Positions 12,501-24,640 of a DNA stretch of 64,000 nt are shown piece by piece (the first letter of the stretch is position 1; each line of letters begins with the position of its first letter). The notes beneath the pieces are model-generated. The model was given only the letters and a program-made list of their open reading frames with translations. It was not told the origin of the DNA and made no database searches. The position numbers and the translations under genes are program-made. The stretch is from Mytilus galloprovincialis (taxonomy: Eukaryota; Mollusca; Bivalvia; Mytilida; Mytilidae): NCBI RefSeq assembly GCF_965363235.1, contig NC_134851.1, positions 37,848,321 to 37,912,320 of the forward strand, read 5' to 3'.

Positions 12501-12766
12501 GGTATTTTGTTACCCAAAACAGTGTGTCAATTCTTAATTTTATATGTATGAAATATGAGTTTACCCAAATATCATTAGCTCTTTCAGATTTATTGGACAA
12601 ATTAATTGCATTTATTTATACATAAAAGGCTGTTGCTATAATAATGACATTATGTATATTAAAATTAAAACTGAGTGTGACGTTTAATCTAAAAAAACAA
12701 CATCTCATCATCAATGTCATCTTTACAAGAATTTCAGAATCCTTTCTTCTTGAAATTGCAAAGTAA
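9568..12766. other. Intergenic, repeat-bearing, no gene seen
   Basis: Contains two decayed SINE-like repeats: about 10,900-11,175 (cggtacgaccttaaaaatat, then gcataccgcaaagtcagcta) and about 12,012-12,320 (tatgtggtatgacggtgcca, gccaatgagacaactctcc). Reading frames at 10.3-10.6 kb and elsewhere are short and resemble no family I know. Confidence 0.5.
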
Positions 12767-13559
12767 TAGTAGGGTGCCCAGTATCGAAAAAGACGTCTAG
12801 TTAACGAGTTTAAGTTAACGGATAACACACGGCTATATTTATATGCAAACTATTGAAAAATCATTATATTTTCCAATCATGAATGTCGTCGTAAGCTCCG
12901 GTGGTCACGTTTTTCAAAATTTTGTGGTTTGTTAGGGTACCCAAAGATACCTCATCATACAGGCAATCTTCAACACGAAAAATAAAATTATGGCTTTCTG
13001 TGTGATTTGTTCACATGATACTTATCATTTAGCTTAAAAATTAAATTTATCATATAACGAAAGCTGAAAAGATTATACAATTTAAGTATTAGTATTTCAT
13101 GATTTTAGTAAGACTATTTTTTAGCTGAAATTTACCACATTTTGAACGAAAGAAAATTTATTGCGTGTTACTTTCACGGGATTTTTACTCTGATTACATC
13201 AATAAGACATGTTTTATATGTGTGCCAAATATCTTTCGTGTAATGTTAATCGGTGAGAAGAAAATATCAATTTAAAACACAAATTTAGTGATAATTCTGC
13301 CTTGATTCGAACACGCCTTTTCTCGTGCCGTTAATCGTTTTGTAGCTTACACTATCAGGTCATTAACTAGGACAATAGTCACTAACTTCATTTCTCTTTT
13401 TTGCATGCATGCTTGTTGTATGGTCGATTTGTATATTTGAAATAGCCCAGTTAGTTTAAAGATCGTTGTTTTGTAATTGGAAATTTTTTTTTTTGTTGGT
13501 TTTTATAACTTTAATTGTTTTTTTTGGAATTTATAGTTTTGTTATAATTGTAATATACA

Positions 13560-13825
13560 AATCAAATCCTTCGGTCACGTTTCAGACCCGGAATATGTAA
13601 CACATTCACAGTTCTGTTAAACTATGCCCATCAAGCCCGAAACGAAGTAGGAATGAAATTCAATGGGATAAGGAATTTTGGATCCTCAATGCTCTTAAAC
13701 TTTATACTTGTTTGGCTTTATAAATATATTAATATGAGCGTCACTGATGAGTCTTATGTAGACGCAACGCGCGTCTGGCGTACTAAATTACTTGTATAAT
13801 CCTGGTACCTTTGATAACTATTTTA
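13560..13825 (+). repeat. Hammerhead-bearing SINE/retrozyme-like repeat
   Basis: A block I recognise as common in bivalves: tcctcaatgctcttaaactt, ttgtttggctttataaatat, atgagcgtcactgatgagtc, then aatcctggtacctttgataa. The ribozyme lies near its 3' side. Its 5' boundary near 13,560 is approximate, and no target duplication was found. Confidence 0.6.
13736..13783 (+). ncRNA. Type I hammerhead ribozyme motif, core mutated
   Basis: Core CTGATGA (13,744-13,750), stem II GTCT/AGAC with a 5-base loop, then GCAA where the catalytic core should read GAAA, then the self-complementary ACGCGCGT stem III, cleavage triplet GTC (after 13,75 numbering: C at 13,775) and 3' stem I strand TGGCGT pairing with GCGTCA before the core. 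All helices are present. The A-to-C change in the GAAA box should abolish or strongly reduce cleavage. A stem III this short normally needs a dimer, as in other animal hammerheads. Confidence 0.75.
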
Positions 13826-14072
13826 TATGTCAGGGTTCTTCTACTGAATTGCTTATCAATGTGCGAGGAATTAGCACAAACAAAGGTTTTATCGAGGCTA
13901 TTGGAGCACGGGAAATGATGCTTTAGACCTAGACCATCTTCGTACTGATGATTACAAAATGCTGTACCGCCATTCTTGCTATAAATCTTACACAAGCAGA
14001 CACAACTGCAGTTATTTTAAAGCTGAATCAAGTTCTTGTTCGTCTTTAAAAATGTTTCAGGTCATATGTAGA

Positions 14073-15057
14073 AGGTCGTCAAATTCCTGACTGGAAAAAG
14101 TTTCTTTGAGTCAGTGAGAACAAGCAGGCCTTAATCAGATTTCTTGGCGAATCGATTGTTCAGCATCATGGTAGTTCAACAGTTACTATGATACATAAGG
14201 AATTAATATCCTAGTTAGCACTTCCAAGGACCCTAAATCAGCTCAGAAGGAGTATTCAGGTTTTAAGAATTATTTTGTACGCCTGATGAAGTAGATACTC
14301 GCATGATTGTACATGCTATTCATATAGACAAAGAGTTCGGTGTGAAAGGAATCAAGGGTAGGGTAATAATAAAGTCACAATATGTTCTGATCTTATGCGT
14401 TCATTACTTCACCTCCATGCAGCATACGCATGAGCTATGGTTTCAAACGAGATTTGCGCCGCTATATACATGTACATGTCCATGAAATTTGTTAAAGTCT
14501 CGGGATTGCCATCTGTAACATTCTACCAGCCGCACGTGCTGTAACATAATGCGATATGTACAACGTAATCGGCCCTGTTTGGGATCGGTAAGCGCACTGT
14601 TTTTTTAGTCTTGAAGAACAACCCAGATGATTTCACCGATTTGTCAAACCTTTCTAGTTGTGACATCGATGAATCTATAGATGCAGCTCGAGATCTTCAT
14701 GTTTGGTTGAATGATCTCGGGTCAAAACTAAAAACAGATCATTGTGACCTAAACAAATTGAGCGTAAAATTGGCTACAATTTAAAATTTCTCCCTTGTCA
14801 AACTTCCTCCTTGTGAATATACTTTTAAACAATATGTTTCACTCCAGACGTAAATTTGATGTCTTCCAATATAGCAAATCTATCCTAACATTCTCCTCTT
14901 CAGTTCGAATGGGAATGGGGAAAAAAGAATGACTTGCTTAATCTAACAAAATTCATCATGTACAGATTTATGCCAAGGCAAATGACACGTCAAAATGTAA
15001 ATACTCGTCTGGTTGCAGTTAGAAACATTGATGACGACGAAGTTGACGATGTATAAG
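14073..15057 (+). pseudogene. Decayed coding sequence of a bivalve repeat-associated protein family
   Basis: Readable pieces in several frames with stops between them: SYVEGRQIPDWKKFL, VSENKQALIRFLGESIVQHH, EVDTRMIVHAIHIDKEFGVK, GIKGRVIIKSQYVLILCVHY, QMQHTHELWFQ-like, DDFTDLSNLSSCDIDESIDA and LKTDHCDLNKLSVKLATI. These resemble a multi-copy uncharacterised protein family with an E(E/V)ADTR-type motif seen in bivalves and corals. I cannot name its function. Frameshifts and in-frame stops make it non-functional. It lies inside the 3.5-kb TIR element. Confidence 0.6.
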
Positions 15058-16276
15058 ATTTGTTTTTTTCTGAATGTACCTTATAAATCATTGTAAATCA
15101 TTGTAAGCTATTGAATGAAAATTAAGCAGTCCATAATATTTTCTAACCAATAAATAAAACATCTACTCAATTTTGAAATAGGGAGAAATATAGTCATAAT
15201 ATATCTAGTGGGAATTCCGAAAGAAATGTAAAAAATTATAAAACAAAAACCTGTCATATGTGCTCTGACCTTGGCGTGGTTGGTGGGCTTAAACTGCAGG
15301 AGACCATAGAACGTAGTAGGTAATACTAGCTAGCCTCGATTATAATTTTCTATTTGCATTTGTTCTTTTTTCCCCTGTGTTTTTTTGTCATGCTGTTGTC
15401 TGCTTGTCTTCATTTAATTAGTTTTTAATGTTCCTTTGGTTTCTCCCGCCTTTTTTATTTGCAATTGTTTGTAATATACATCGGTGCTGTACATAACCCT
15501 CTGCCTTATTATATTTTTGGAATACTTGTAAACATTATAGCCAGCTGCTGCTCATTTAGTCATTTGTACATGGGTGGGGTGTTTAACCTGTTTCTAATAG
15601 ACGTTTTGTTTTCATAACTGTTAACCCCCCCCCCCTTTTTTTCTCTGTTTGCAGTAATTTTTACTTCTGTAAAGCAAAACTATACACATAGATTTATATT
15701 CAACCAAGTTCGACCTTAATTTCGAAACAAATCATTTATATATTCTTTCACACCCAGTAACAGAAATTTCAATATTTACTTAGAAATTGACGAACACCTT
15801 ACTATCAAAAGACGTGAAAAACACATTCTGTTTTCGACAAATGATTAAAGTTAAGATCTAAAAAACATCTTTAGTTCTTACTTGTACCGAAATGAATACA
15901 AAGTTTAGAAATTGAAATAGGTCAAGGTCAATGTTATTTAACAGCTGTTTGAAAATTATAAATTTGCACCCTATATGCAAAAAAAAAGTCAATCTAAAGT
16001 CATTTTTGGCGATCCAAATATAAAATAAGTGCTAAATGTAGATACAAAAGATATTTTTTCTATAAATTAGTTGTTTTTATTTTGCTCCAAACGCATATAT
16101 GTATTGCTTTGACCTTTGACCCGGATTTTAAAAAAAAACACCGTGACCACGGCAGAAAACGACGACAACGCTATTTCGATGAGAATTGTTTTCCTCTTTC
16201 CAATGATATAAAAATATAGCCGTGTGTTATTCCGTTAAGGCAAATCGATCAAATTTGTTGATTGGGCACCCTACTA

Positions 16277-18436
16277 TATTGGCGTTGCGGCGTTGTTTTA
16301 AAAGATAATCAAGTTCTTTATCCCAAAAGTCTTTGTAATTTTTACGGGTTTGGCTTTACCGATAGCTAACATTGCAGATTTTTCTACCGTATAAATCCCA
16401 GAGTCGGTTTACATCGTTTATTTTGTCACTTTCTTTAGTAAATTGGCTCATATTTTCATTAAGTTTTTTCTGGAAGAGGGTCCAGTCTGTTCTATCGTTT
16501 ATTTTCCAAACGCATTTTTCATTTTGTGTCTTTTTCTGTGCAATAGGTTTACAAATTAGAGTTATAATAATCTTATCAAAACATGGTCACTGTGCAAGTC
16601 GAACATGCCTGAATCGTCTATTACAACACTAGAGACATTTTCTGACAAGCTTTTAGTCAGAAATACGTAAACTATTGCCGACCTCTTATTATTTAGAATG
16701 CGTGTGAAATGACCCGTACAGCAATTCATTGTATTTAGACCTTTTCAACAACTCTCGGCACCTACAGTTGAGAACGACTACGACAGGTAAAAAGTTAAGG
16801 GTCCACTCGTCTCAAAAATATTATTTTTTATCATTATTGATTTTATTGCTTTCATTGACAATGACAGAGTCCAAATGACCTGGATTTTTTTATTTATTAT
16901 AAAGAAAATGATGGACTATAAGTCACATTTCATCTTTTTAGACGTTTATCTTCTAGCTGTCCTGGTGGAATTTGAAAAAAAAGCAAAAAAAAAAAAAGCA
17001 TATTGTTACACCTTTTATGATAATTCCAAAGTTGTAAACAACTTTAAACATTCAACCTACATTGTAGTCCGAGATTACTCGATCTGACGTCTGACAGATT
17101 TATTTTTATGATGGCTTTTAATATTTCTGAATGCATTTAAAGAACGATCACCATGATGGGCCCTGCTTAGGGCTCATCAGTCCAATTTAGAATTTATTTA
17201 TGTGTTTAAAAGCTGAACAGTTCTAAAACATCTTACACCGTATGCTAAGCAATTTATGTTTCTGTTTCTTGTGAAATTGCATGAAATATTTGCCATTGGA
17301 CTTTCAGTAAACAATAAATCAAAATATTTTGATATTTTTTTCAGATCAACGCTCTTTAACCCCGTCCCCCCGGCTAACTTTTGGATTAAATTTTTGTTGG
17401 AAATTCTTTCATTAAACAATTCATTTAAATATTATTTGTCAACGTTAGCAGTAAAACCTGATAATAATTACTGATAAAAACTTTTCCGTTTTCTTTACAT
17501 GAGAATTTTATGATTTTCACGCCTAACATGTATATAACAGCTACGCATGTCTAGCCAACGGCTCTCTCATGAATAAAAATCTTACTATTTTTAAAATTGA
17601 TTGCAACTTAAACTGAAATGTTTATGGCTTGTGAGTATTTTTACTCTTCGGTTATTTTGTTTTTGTTTTTTTTTTTTATTTGGTGAAAACAGTCGCGGGG
17701 ATTTCGTTTCTTTTCCTTTTATTTGTTTTTAAGCAGCAAAACCCGTAAAAACTGACATATTTGTCATTCAGATGGTCGGTAAATTCTTTTCCTTGACAAT
17801 TAAGTACACATCCGGTTATTTCGGTATGTTCCGTAATTACGATCATTCACGAGGTTCCAAAAATTTGATCTGAACCCATGCATCCAAGACATGTCGAGTT
17901 AATTAACAGATACTTAACGATTTTGCGGCATCGCAAGTACACACGTTTGAAGTCCGCTTGTTGGAGTTCCTGTCAATATCGGCGTTTTGCATTTGCGCCG
18001 ATTTTTTCTTTCATTTGCGCCAAATTTTTTTTTCATTTGCGCCAATTTTTTTACAGGTAAATTACAGGTGAAAAGATATAAGAAGATGCGGTATGAGTGC
18101 CAGTGAGACAACTCTCTATCCCAGTCATGTTATAGTTATTTATTCTTTAGTTTTCTATTTTGTGGTATGTGTACTATTGTTTGTCTGTTTGTCCTTTTCA
18201 TTTTTAGCCATGGCGTTGTCAGTTTATTGTCGATTTATGAGTTTGACTGTCACTCTGGAATCTTTCGTCCCTCTTTCATTTACCATTTATCAACCTCTTC
18301 CGTAAGCCAGTTGTACAAATGTTATGAATTGTCAATCATAACATGTATATAACTGTAACAGTTGTCCTCTGCTCACTACGGGGAGGTGGAAGTAGGGTTA
18401 CGAGCAAGATAGATCAATAAAAAAGCTATATATTTA
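16277..18436. other. Intergenic, no gene seen; two known-type repeats at its right side
   Basis: Mostly AT-rich unique-looking sequence. About 17,960-18,065 holds a repeat of catttgcgccgatttttt words (an inverted partner lies at 21,155-21,270). About 18,075-18,310 is a bivalve repeat with agaagatgcggtatgagtgc, ccatggcgttgtcagtttat and ctttcgtccctctttcattt. Confidence 0.5.
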
Positions 18437-18677
18437 GGGACGACATCAAAAGTTCAATGAAGGATAAAAAACTTAATTCACATAGTTTTTTCACTGACCC
18501 CCCCACCCCCCTCTTAACTTAATTTGGGAAAAATTGATTGACCCATATAGATATATGTAAAAATCAATGTCGGATAATCACATCTTGCAGCTGTTCAACC
18601 CCCCCCCCCCCCCCCCCCCACCCCCAAACTATTTGAATTAAGTTTTTTATCTTACATTGATCTTTTGATGTCGTCCC
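18437..18677. mobile_element. PIF/Harbinger-like MITE with TTA target duplication
   Basis: The inverted ends begin GGGACGACATCAAAAG (left) and finish CTTTTGATGTCGTCCC (right); similarity continues about 45 bp inward (aaaaaacttaattca / tgaattaagtttttt). Both flanks carry TTA, the target duplication expected of PIF/Harbinger. The centre has poly-C runs, one of 21 bases at 18,599-18,619. 241 bp, non-coding. Confidence 0.75.
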
Positions 18678-18956
18678 TTACATACTTTAAAATCAAGAAG
18701 TAAAACCTAAGATTAAAGCACCCTGTTAATGCTAAAATGAAGAATTCAAATCCATTAAAACGGAATACATTCAAATCATAAATCTGTTCTTGTCGAGTGT
18801 GTATAGGCAACACATCTAATATATTCCTATAATTGTCGCTAACGGGGTCCATCTTTTCTTTGTCTGGCTTACGTACTGATGCAAGCATTTCTATAGAGTT
18901 CGCATTTTAACATACGTTACGGCCTGGATTTTCTTGATAAAATCTGTAACCAGGTG

Positions 18957-20900
18957 CTCCGCAGGGCGCAGCTTTATACGACCGCAGAGGTCGAACCCTG
19001 AACAGTTGGGGCAAGTATGGACAAAACATTCAAGCGTGGTACAGCTCTGAATTTGGATTGTGATCAAATTTTTGACATTACATGGTTTTTTTTTACACAA
19101 AACAAATGTCAAGATTTTACAAATCAATTAAAGATTTCTTCTTCAAACTTATTTAAATCTAAAATTAAATAGTTGACACAGCATAGGTTTCTGACACAGA
19201 ATGAATGTGGTCTAATGAACTTAAAAAAGTTTTTTTTTGCCTTTGAGCAATTCACTATGCTGTTGAATATTAATCCTCTCAAAAAAATGTTTGAAGAAAT
19301 TTTCTTTTTATTTATGAAATCTGAAATGAGAAAAATTTAACCCCCCCCCCTTTTTCACATCCCCGTTTCCCTTTTTCCAAAACTGATATCAATTCAAATT
19401 TCTAATGGAGTTTGCAACAATAACTACTCTTTTAAATACATCATAAAATATTAAAATGTAAAATAAAGTGCTTGTTATCACTGAATGGTAAAGATTGGTT
19501 GGTAGTAAAAGTGAATATACATTGTTTATTGTATAAAACAATAAAAAAAACTTCATCAGCAACATTTTATATTGGCAAATTTCCAATGAAGTTATTTACA
19601 TAAAGTTATTGGCAAATAAAAATAGAAAATGACATCATAGTCATGTCTGGCAAATTTCCAACATACATTATCTAAAAACATTTTAGATAAGATAAGGAAA
19701 AAAAGCTTCATCAGCAACATTTTATATTGGCAAATTTCCAATGAAGTTATTTACATAAAGTTATTGGCAAATAAAAATAGAAAATGACATCATAGTCATG
19801 TCTGGTAAATTTCCAACATATATTATCAACTACTATTCTATACAAAGAAAGATAACTCAAATTGAAAATTAATTGCTATTGCACAATATTGTGCAATTAG
19901 ATATTTCTTGCTATTGTGCAATACTGTGCAATTGAAAATTTCTTGCTATTGCACAATACTTGATATGGAATCCTGATTTGGACCAACTTGAAAACTGGGC
20001 CCATAATCAAAAATCAAAGTACATATTTAGATAAAGCATATCAAATAAGCCCAAGAATTTAATTTTTGTTAAAATCAAACTTAGTTTAATTTTGGACCCT
20101 TTGGACCTTAATGTAGACCAATTTGAAAACTGGACCAAAAATTAAGAATCTACATACAGTTAGATTTGGCATATCAAAGAACCCATTTATTCAATTTTTG
20201 ATGAAATCAAACAAAGTTTAATTTTGGACCCCCATTTGGACCAACTTGAAAACTAGGCCAATAATTAAAAATCTAAGTACATTTTTAAATTCAGCATATC
20301 AAAGAACCCCAAGGATTCAATTTTTGTTAAAATCAAACTAAGTTTAATTTTGGACCCTTTGGACCTTAATGTAGACCAATTTGAAAAAGGGACCAAAAAT
20401 TAAGAATCTACATACATAGTTAGATTCGGCATATCAAAGAACCCCAATTATTCAATTTTTGATGAAATCACACAAAGTTCAATTTTGGACCCTTTGGGCC
20501 CCTTATTCCTAAACTGTTAGGACCAAAACTCCCAAAATCAGACCCAACCTTCCTTTTATGGTCATAAACCTTGTGTTTAAATTTCATTGATTTCTATTTA
20601 CTTATACTAAAGTTATAGTGCGAAAACCAAGAAAATGCTTATTTGGGCCCTTTTTGGCCCCTAATTCCTAAAATGTTGGGACCAAAACTCCCAAAATCAA
20701 TCCCAACCTTCCTTTTGTGGTCATAAACCTTGTGTTAAAATTTCATAGATTTCTATTCACTTTTACTAAAGTTAGAGTGCGAAAACTAAAAGTATTCGGA
20801 CGACGACGACGACGACGACGAAGACGACGCAGACGACGACGCCAACGTGATAGCAATATACGACGAAAAAATTTTCAAATTTTGCGGTCGTATAAAAACA
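18957..20900 (+). mobile_element. B-family non-autonomous element, copy 2
   Basis: Same ends and order of modules as copy 1 (gctccgcagggcgcagcttt at left, tgcggtcgtataaaa at right). Differences: a shorter hairpin array, fewer cccaaaatcaatcccaacct units, and an extra tandem duplication at 19.55-19.83 kb. Confidence 0.75.
19549..19828. repeat. Tandem duplication of a ~155-bp segment inside B copy 2
   Basis: cttcatcagcaacattttat occurs at about 19,550 and again at about 19,706; the two copies then run in parallel through ttggcaaatttccaatgaag and atgacatcatagtcatgtct. They differ at only a few positions, so the duplication is recent. It is absent from B copy 1. Confidence 0.85.
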
Positions 20901-21154
20901 TATGAGTTGGGGTGCAGATGCTTAGAAATGAGGTGGATAGCGTTACAGTGTGCATATATATGTACTTAGTCTGTAGGCTAAGAATGTGACATTTGTCATC
21001 AGAAGGAGCGTCAGACATATTGTCAAACGTGAAGCAGTCATTGATTTCATTTGGGGGAAGGAATGGTAACCCGAAAAAATGGAATAGCCATTTACCAATG
21101 ATGCTTAATTTGTCTTTATACTCTGTGCTCAGCCCATGTAAAAGTATTAACTTA

Positions 21155-21272
21155 CCTGTAACTTACCTGTCCAATTAGGAGAAAAAATAAAATCGGCGCA
21201 AATGAAAAAATAAATCTGCGCAATTGAAAGAATGAAAATTTTCAAAATCGGCGCAAATGTCATACGCCCGTC
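21155..21272 (-). repeat. GGCGCAAATG-type repeat
   Basis: Repeats of ggcgcaaatgaaaaaataaa with ttacctgtaacttacctgtcc at its left and catacgcccgt at its right. It is the inverted relative of 17,960-18,065. The LINE tail starts immediately to the right. Confidence 0.6.
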
Positions 21273-21482
21273 AATAAGATAAGATAAGATAAGATAAGAA
21301 TTTTATTAATCTAATCAAGAACCCATAAAGGGCATCATTTTACAACACAATATGATTGGAAAAAGCAAAACAGAAAACTAATACCATACTATAACGTTAT
21401 GGACAGGATCAGAGCCTAACACAACATGTGTTTTATATAACTATTATATTAAATCTTATAACAATAAAATATTTAAATTACT

Positions 21483-21809
21483 TCATATATTTTGTTTACA
21501 TCTGGATCTTGTTTCTAAACCTTTAATAATGTAATTTCCTAGGCACATGAGAGTTGGTAAATGCTCATTTGTGAACAGCCAGAAATATTTCTTATCATTA
21601 GGTAGTTCTTTAAAATTAGTACAAAAAGTGATAACTTCATCAAATAATAATTTCCTCTGTTCATCATATAATGGACAATTTACTGTAAAATGAGTCTCAT
21701 CTTCAATAGAATTTGATCCAAGTGATTTAAGCAGTGATGACATAGACGTTGAGTTCTCTATGTATTTTTTACTATATCTATCTTTTTTCAATTCTAAGAT
21801 CATGAGCAC
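21483..21809 (-). pseudogene. LINE ORF2 C-terminal remnant
   Basis: Contains IEDETHFTVNCPLYDEQRK, a cysteine/histidine-bearing segment common at the C-terminus of LINE ORF2 proteins, and ends at KQNI followed by a stop. It is separated from the reverse-transcriptase frames by frame changes around 21,810-22,267. Confidence 0.65.
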
Positions 21810-22267
21810 TTATTCTCATTTTACATATAGCTCTTCTTATACTAAAATCTTTAATTGATAAATAAGCCTCCTTTACAAAGTCAGTCTTGAGGTTGAAATA
21901 ATTTTCTAATTTACTATTACCTTGTAATAAGGTTTCAGATCTTTTGACTAACCAAAATGTTTTAAAACTATTACAAAGTTTACATTTTACAAATAATTAA
22001 TAATTAATTTATTGAGCTTTGTATCTAAATTTTGTATATCAAGTGATTGAAGTACATATTTCATAGATGAATACCAACAATTAATGTTTTCTGTATCTAA
22101 AATTTTATAACATTCATAAGCATCATAAAGTAATCCTTTGTCCAACTTGTTAAGCCTGTGTACATATTTTACCATAGATATAATGACAGAAAAATAAAGA
22201 GGAAATCTTGCAACCTCTGATAACACTGCTAAATTTGAGGCTTTCTTATTTACACCAAGAATATACT

Positions 22268-23484
22268 TTAAATATCTGAAATGTGATTTTCCAAATAAAC
22301 ATTTATGTAGATTAATTCAAATAGATAATCACTTTTTTTCTTGCAAGCAGCAGAGTTCATTTTAAATGAACCCCAAATTTCACTACAATATAATAAAATT
22401 GGTTTTATTGTGTGATCATATAAATGAATTGCAGTATCAGTTCTTGGATTACAAGCTGACATGGATTTTTGTAATTTAAATTTTGCCTTTAACAATTTTT
22501 TGAATAGCTCTTCTTTCCCCTGTTGAAAAAGACCACTAGAAGTAAAGACTATCCCTAAATATTTACATTTATTAACACATTCTATAGCCTCTTTATCTAA
22601 ATAAAATGATTCCTTCAAAAAAATTTCCAGGCTTGTTAAAAGTTAAAACTTTTGGTTTGGACAAGTTTACATCTAGACACCAGTCAATACAATAAGTATG
22701 CAACATATCAAGTCGGTTTTGAAGACCTTTTTTAGTGTTTGATAATACAATAATGTCATCAGCGTACATAAGACAATCAATTCTACGCCCATTGATATCA
22801 ACAGCATCTGGACTTGGCTCAAATTTTGGAGGCAGATCATTAATGAAAAGCTTAAATAAGTTTGGACTTAGAACATCCCCTTGTCTTACCCCAACTAGTA
22901 AACTGAAAGATGGTGTTAATATATTGCCAACTTTCACAGACATTTCATTCTTGCTGTACATATCTTTTAAAATAGTATAAAATTTTCCAGATATGTTATT
23001 TTCCTATAATTTATATTTAATACCACAGTGTATGACCCTGTCGAAAGCCTTTTTAAAGTCCACAAAGCAAGCATAGATTTCCCCCTTTTTTGTTGGTATA
23101 TTTGTCTAATATGGTTTTTAAAACAAACATATGATCAGATGTTCTACTCTTTTTTGAAAAACCAATCTGACATGGATGAATTATATTATTTTTATCAAGA
23201 TGAATGTCAAGTCTTTTGTTAAGAATACTGTTAAATAATTTTCCAAGGCATGAATTTATTGCTATGCCTCTGTAATTTTCAGGTTTACTAGGACTCCCTG
23301 CTTTAAAAATTGGACATAAATAAGATAATGCCCATTGGCGAGGGTATTTTCCAGAACAGAATACTAAATTAAAAAGTTTCTGCAAAACAGGTGCAAATAT
23401 ACTTCCCCCTGATTTTAATATCTCATTTGGAATACCATCCAATCCTGCAGCTTTATTATTCTTTAGTTTATTAATAGCATCCAA
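22268..23484 (-). pseudogene. LINE reverse-transcriptase remnant
   Basis: Motifs in order: NNKAAGLDGIPNEILKSG, PENYRGIAINSCLGKLFN, VDFKKAFDRV (motif A), GVRQGDVLSPNLFKLFINDL (B), YADDIIVLS (C) and CKYLGIVFTSSG. The catalytic YADD is intact. A frameshift lies in an A/G homopolymer near 23,085-23,093, a stop follows just downstream of motif A, and a frame change lies near 22,600. It is therefore inactive. Confidence 0.85.
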
Positions 23485-23520
23485 AATTTCTTTTAGGGTT
23501 ATTTTGTAAACTAGTTCACA

Positions 23521-24640
23521 AAAAGTTGGATTTTTTTCTAAATTTTATACTAAATTTTTTTTCTAAATTTTTCTAAATATAATACTTCCATGATCATACT
23601 AGCATATCAATACCGGAAATCTGACTTTTATCGATCAAAGATATTTTTTATGAGAATTAAAAGATAATAAGTTGTAGTTTTGGTTATTAAAGAAAAATGG
23701 GTATAACCTTGCATACGGTTGTAGTTCTATGACTGCCATTATAAAGTAATCTCAGATTTAGCGTTATTCAATATATTCTCTAGATCATATCAGTAGTCAA
23801 ACTTACCGATGGTTATCTTTCCATGTCTTCATTTGGACAATGGTTGTTTTATTTCGTTGGACACTTAAATTCGTGGATAAAGTCATCCACGAAAACCACG
23901 AAAATTGGTATCCCACGAATAAAAGTACTTTCACAGTAAGTGGTCATAAACCAAGTCGTTATTACAAATAACCTTGTCGTGATAGCGATTTCAAATTAAC
24001 TAAAAGATGCCACTAAACGGATTTACCACACATCAACACGTGCGAAACTTACTGTGTAAAAGGATATTTACAATATACATGCAACATATACGTTCACGAG
24101 ACAGCTTTTTGGCATAAAAAAAATCCGTTGAATCACTCAACCTTCAACATAACACAAGTCCCTGGATAATATTTGCAAACTACATTTAGATTCCCTATGA
24201 AACATTCAGGTATTTTTTTTTTATATTTGGTCTGATTAAAAAAATCCCCCAAAAAACTTAATCACAATTTTGATCTTTCAAGAGCTGAAATAGAATGTGT
24301 GACCGAAATATGCATACCCATCCGCTATAGTGCCCTTCTCTTGCTTAACTTACAACTAGCACATTTATCCTTTTAATATATTTTTCTATATTTTTAAATT
24401 CGTCATATTTCAGTGAAGGTCTCATATACATTAGAATTCAGATTAAAATAGTAACTTTCATAAAATATTATTGGATCATTTTCGTAACGTTAAGTTTACA
24501 CCATAAAGCTCAATCTGAAAAAGGGTCAAGCAATATTATAAACCCTATTGTATGTTTAACCCTTGTATATTTACATTTCATTAGAATATGAAAACTCAAT
24601 GTTTATCTTTTTTCTTATCATCAATTCCATCAGCCAGTGT
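23521..24640. other. Intergenic, no gene seen
   Basis: AT-rich. About 23,865-23,940 has an inverted-repeat fragment (ttcgtggataaagtcatcca / tcccacgaataaaag). No coding signal was seen. Confidence 0.4.

Larger units (their letters stand above)
12769..16274. mobile_element. 3.5-kb TIR transposon with TA target duplication
   Basis: The left end TA|GTAGGGTGCCCA and right end TGGGCACCCTAC|TA are inverted copies. Similarity continues inward imperfectly for about 160 bp, including taacacacggctatattt at both ends and a second block, gtcgtcgt...gtggtcacg. The TA duplication is typical of Tc1/mariner-type insertion. Inside are a hammerhead-ribozyme repeat (13.56-13.83 kb) and a decayed reading frame (14.07-15.06 kb); neither is recognisably a transposase. 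It may therefore be a non-autonomous element that acquired other sequence. Confidence 0.7.
21275..23520 (-). mobile_element. 5'-truncated non-LTR retrotransposon (LINE) with (AAGAT)n tail
   Basis: On the minus strand, reverse-transcriptase sequence is followed by a C-terminal segment and ends in about five ATCTT repeats (21,275-21,299), the short tandem 3' tail typical of several LINE clades. The 5' part, endonuclease included, is missing. The clade was not determined; the RQGDVLSPNLF form differs from the CR1/jockey-type LINEs at 38 and 52 kb. Confidence 0.8.

Noticed and set aside
17155..17190. Possible hammerhead on the minus strand (CTGATGAGCCC...GGGC)
   Set aside because: The CTGATGA box and a stem II are present, but no GAAA follows and no stem I/III pairing was found.
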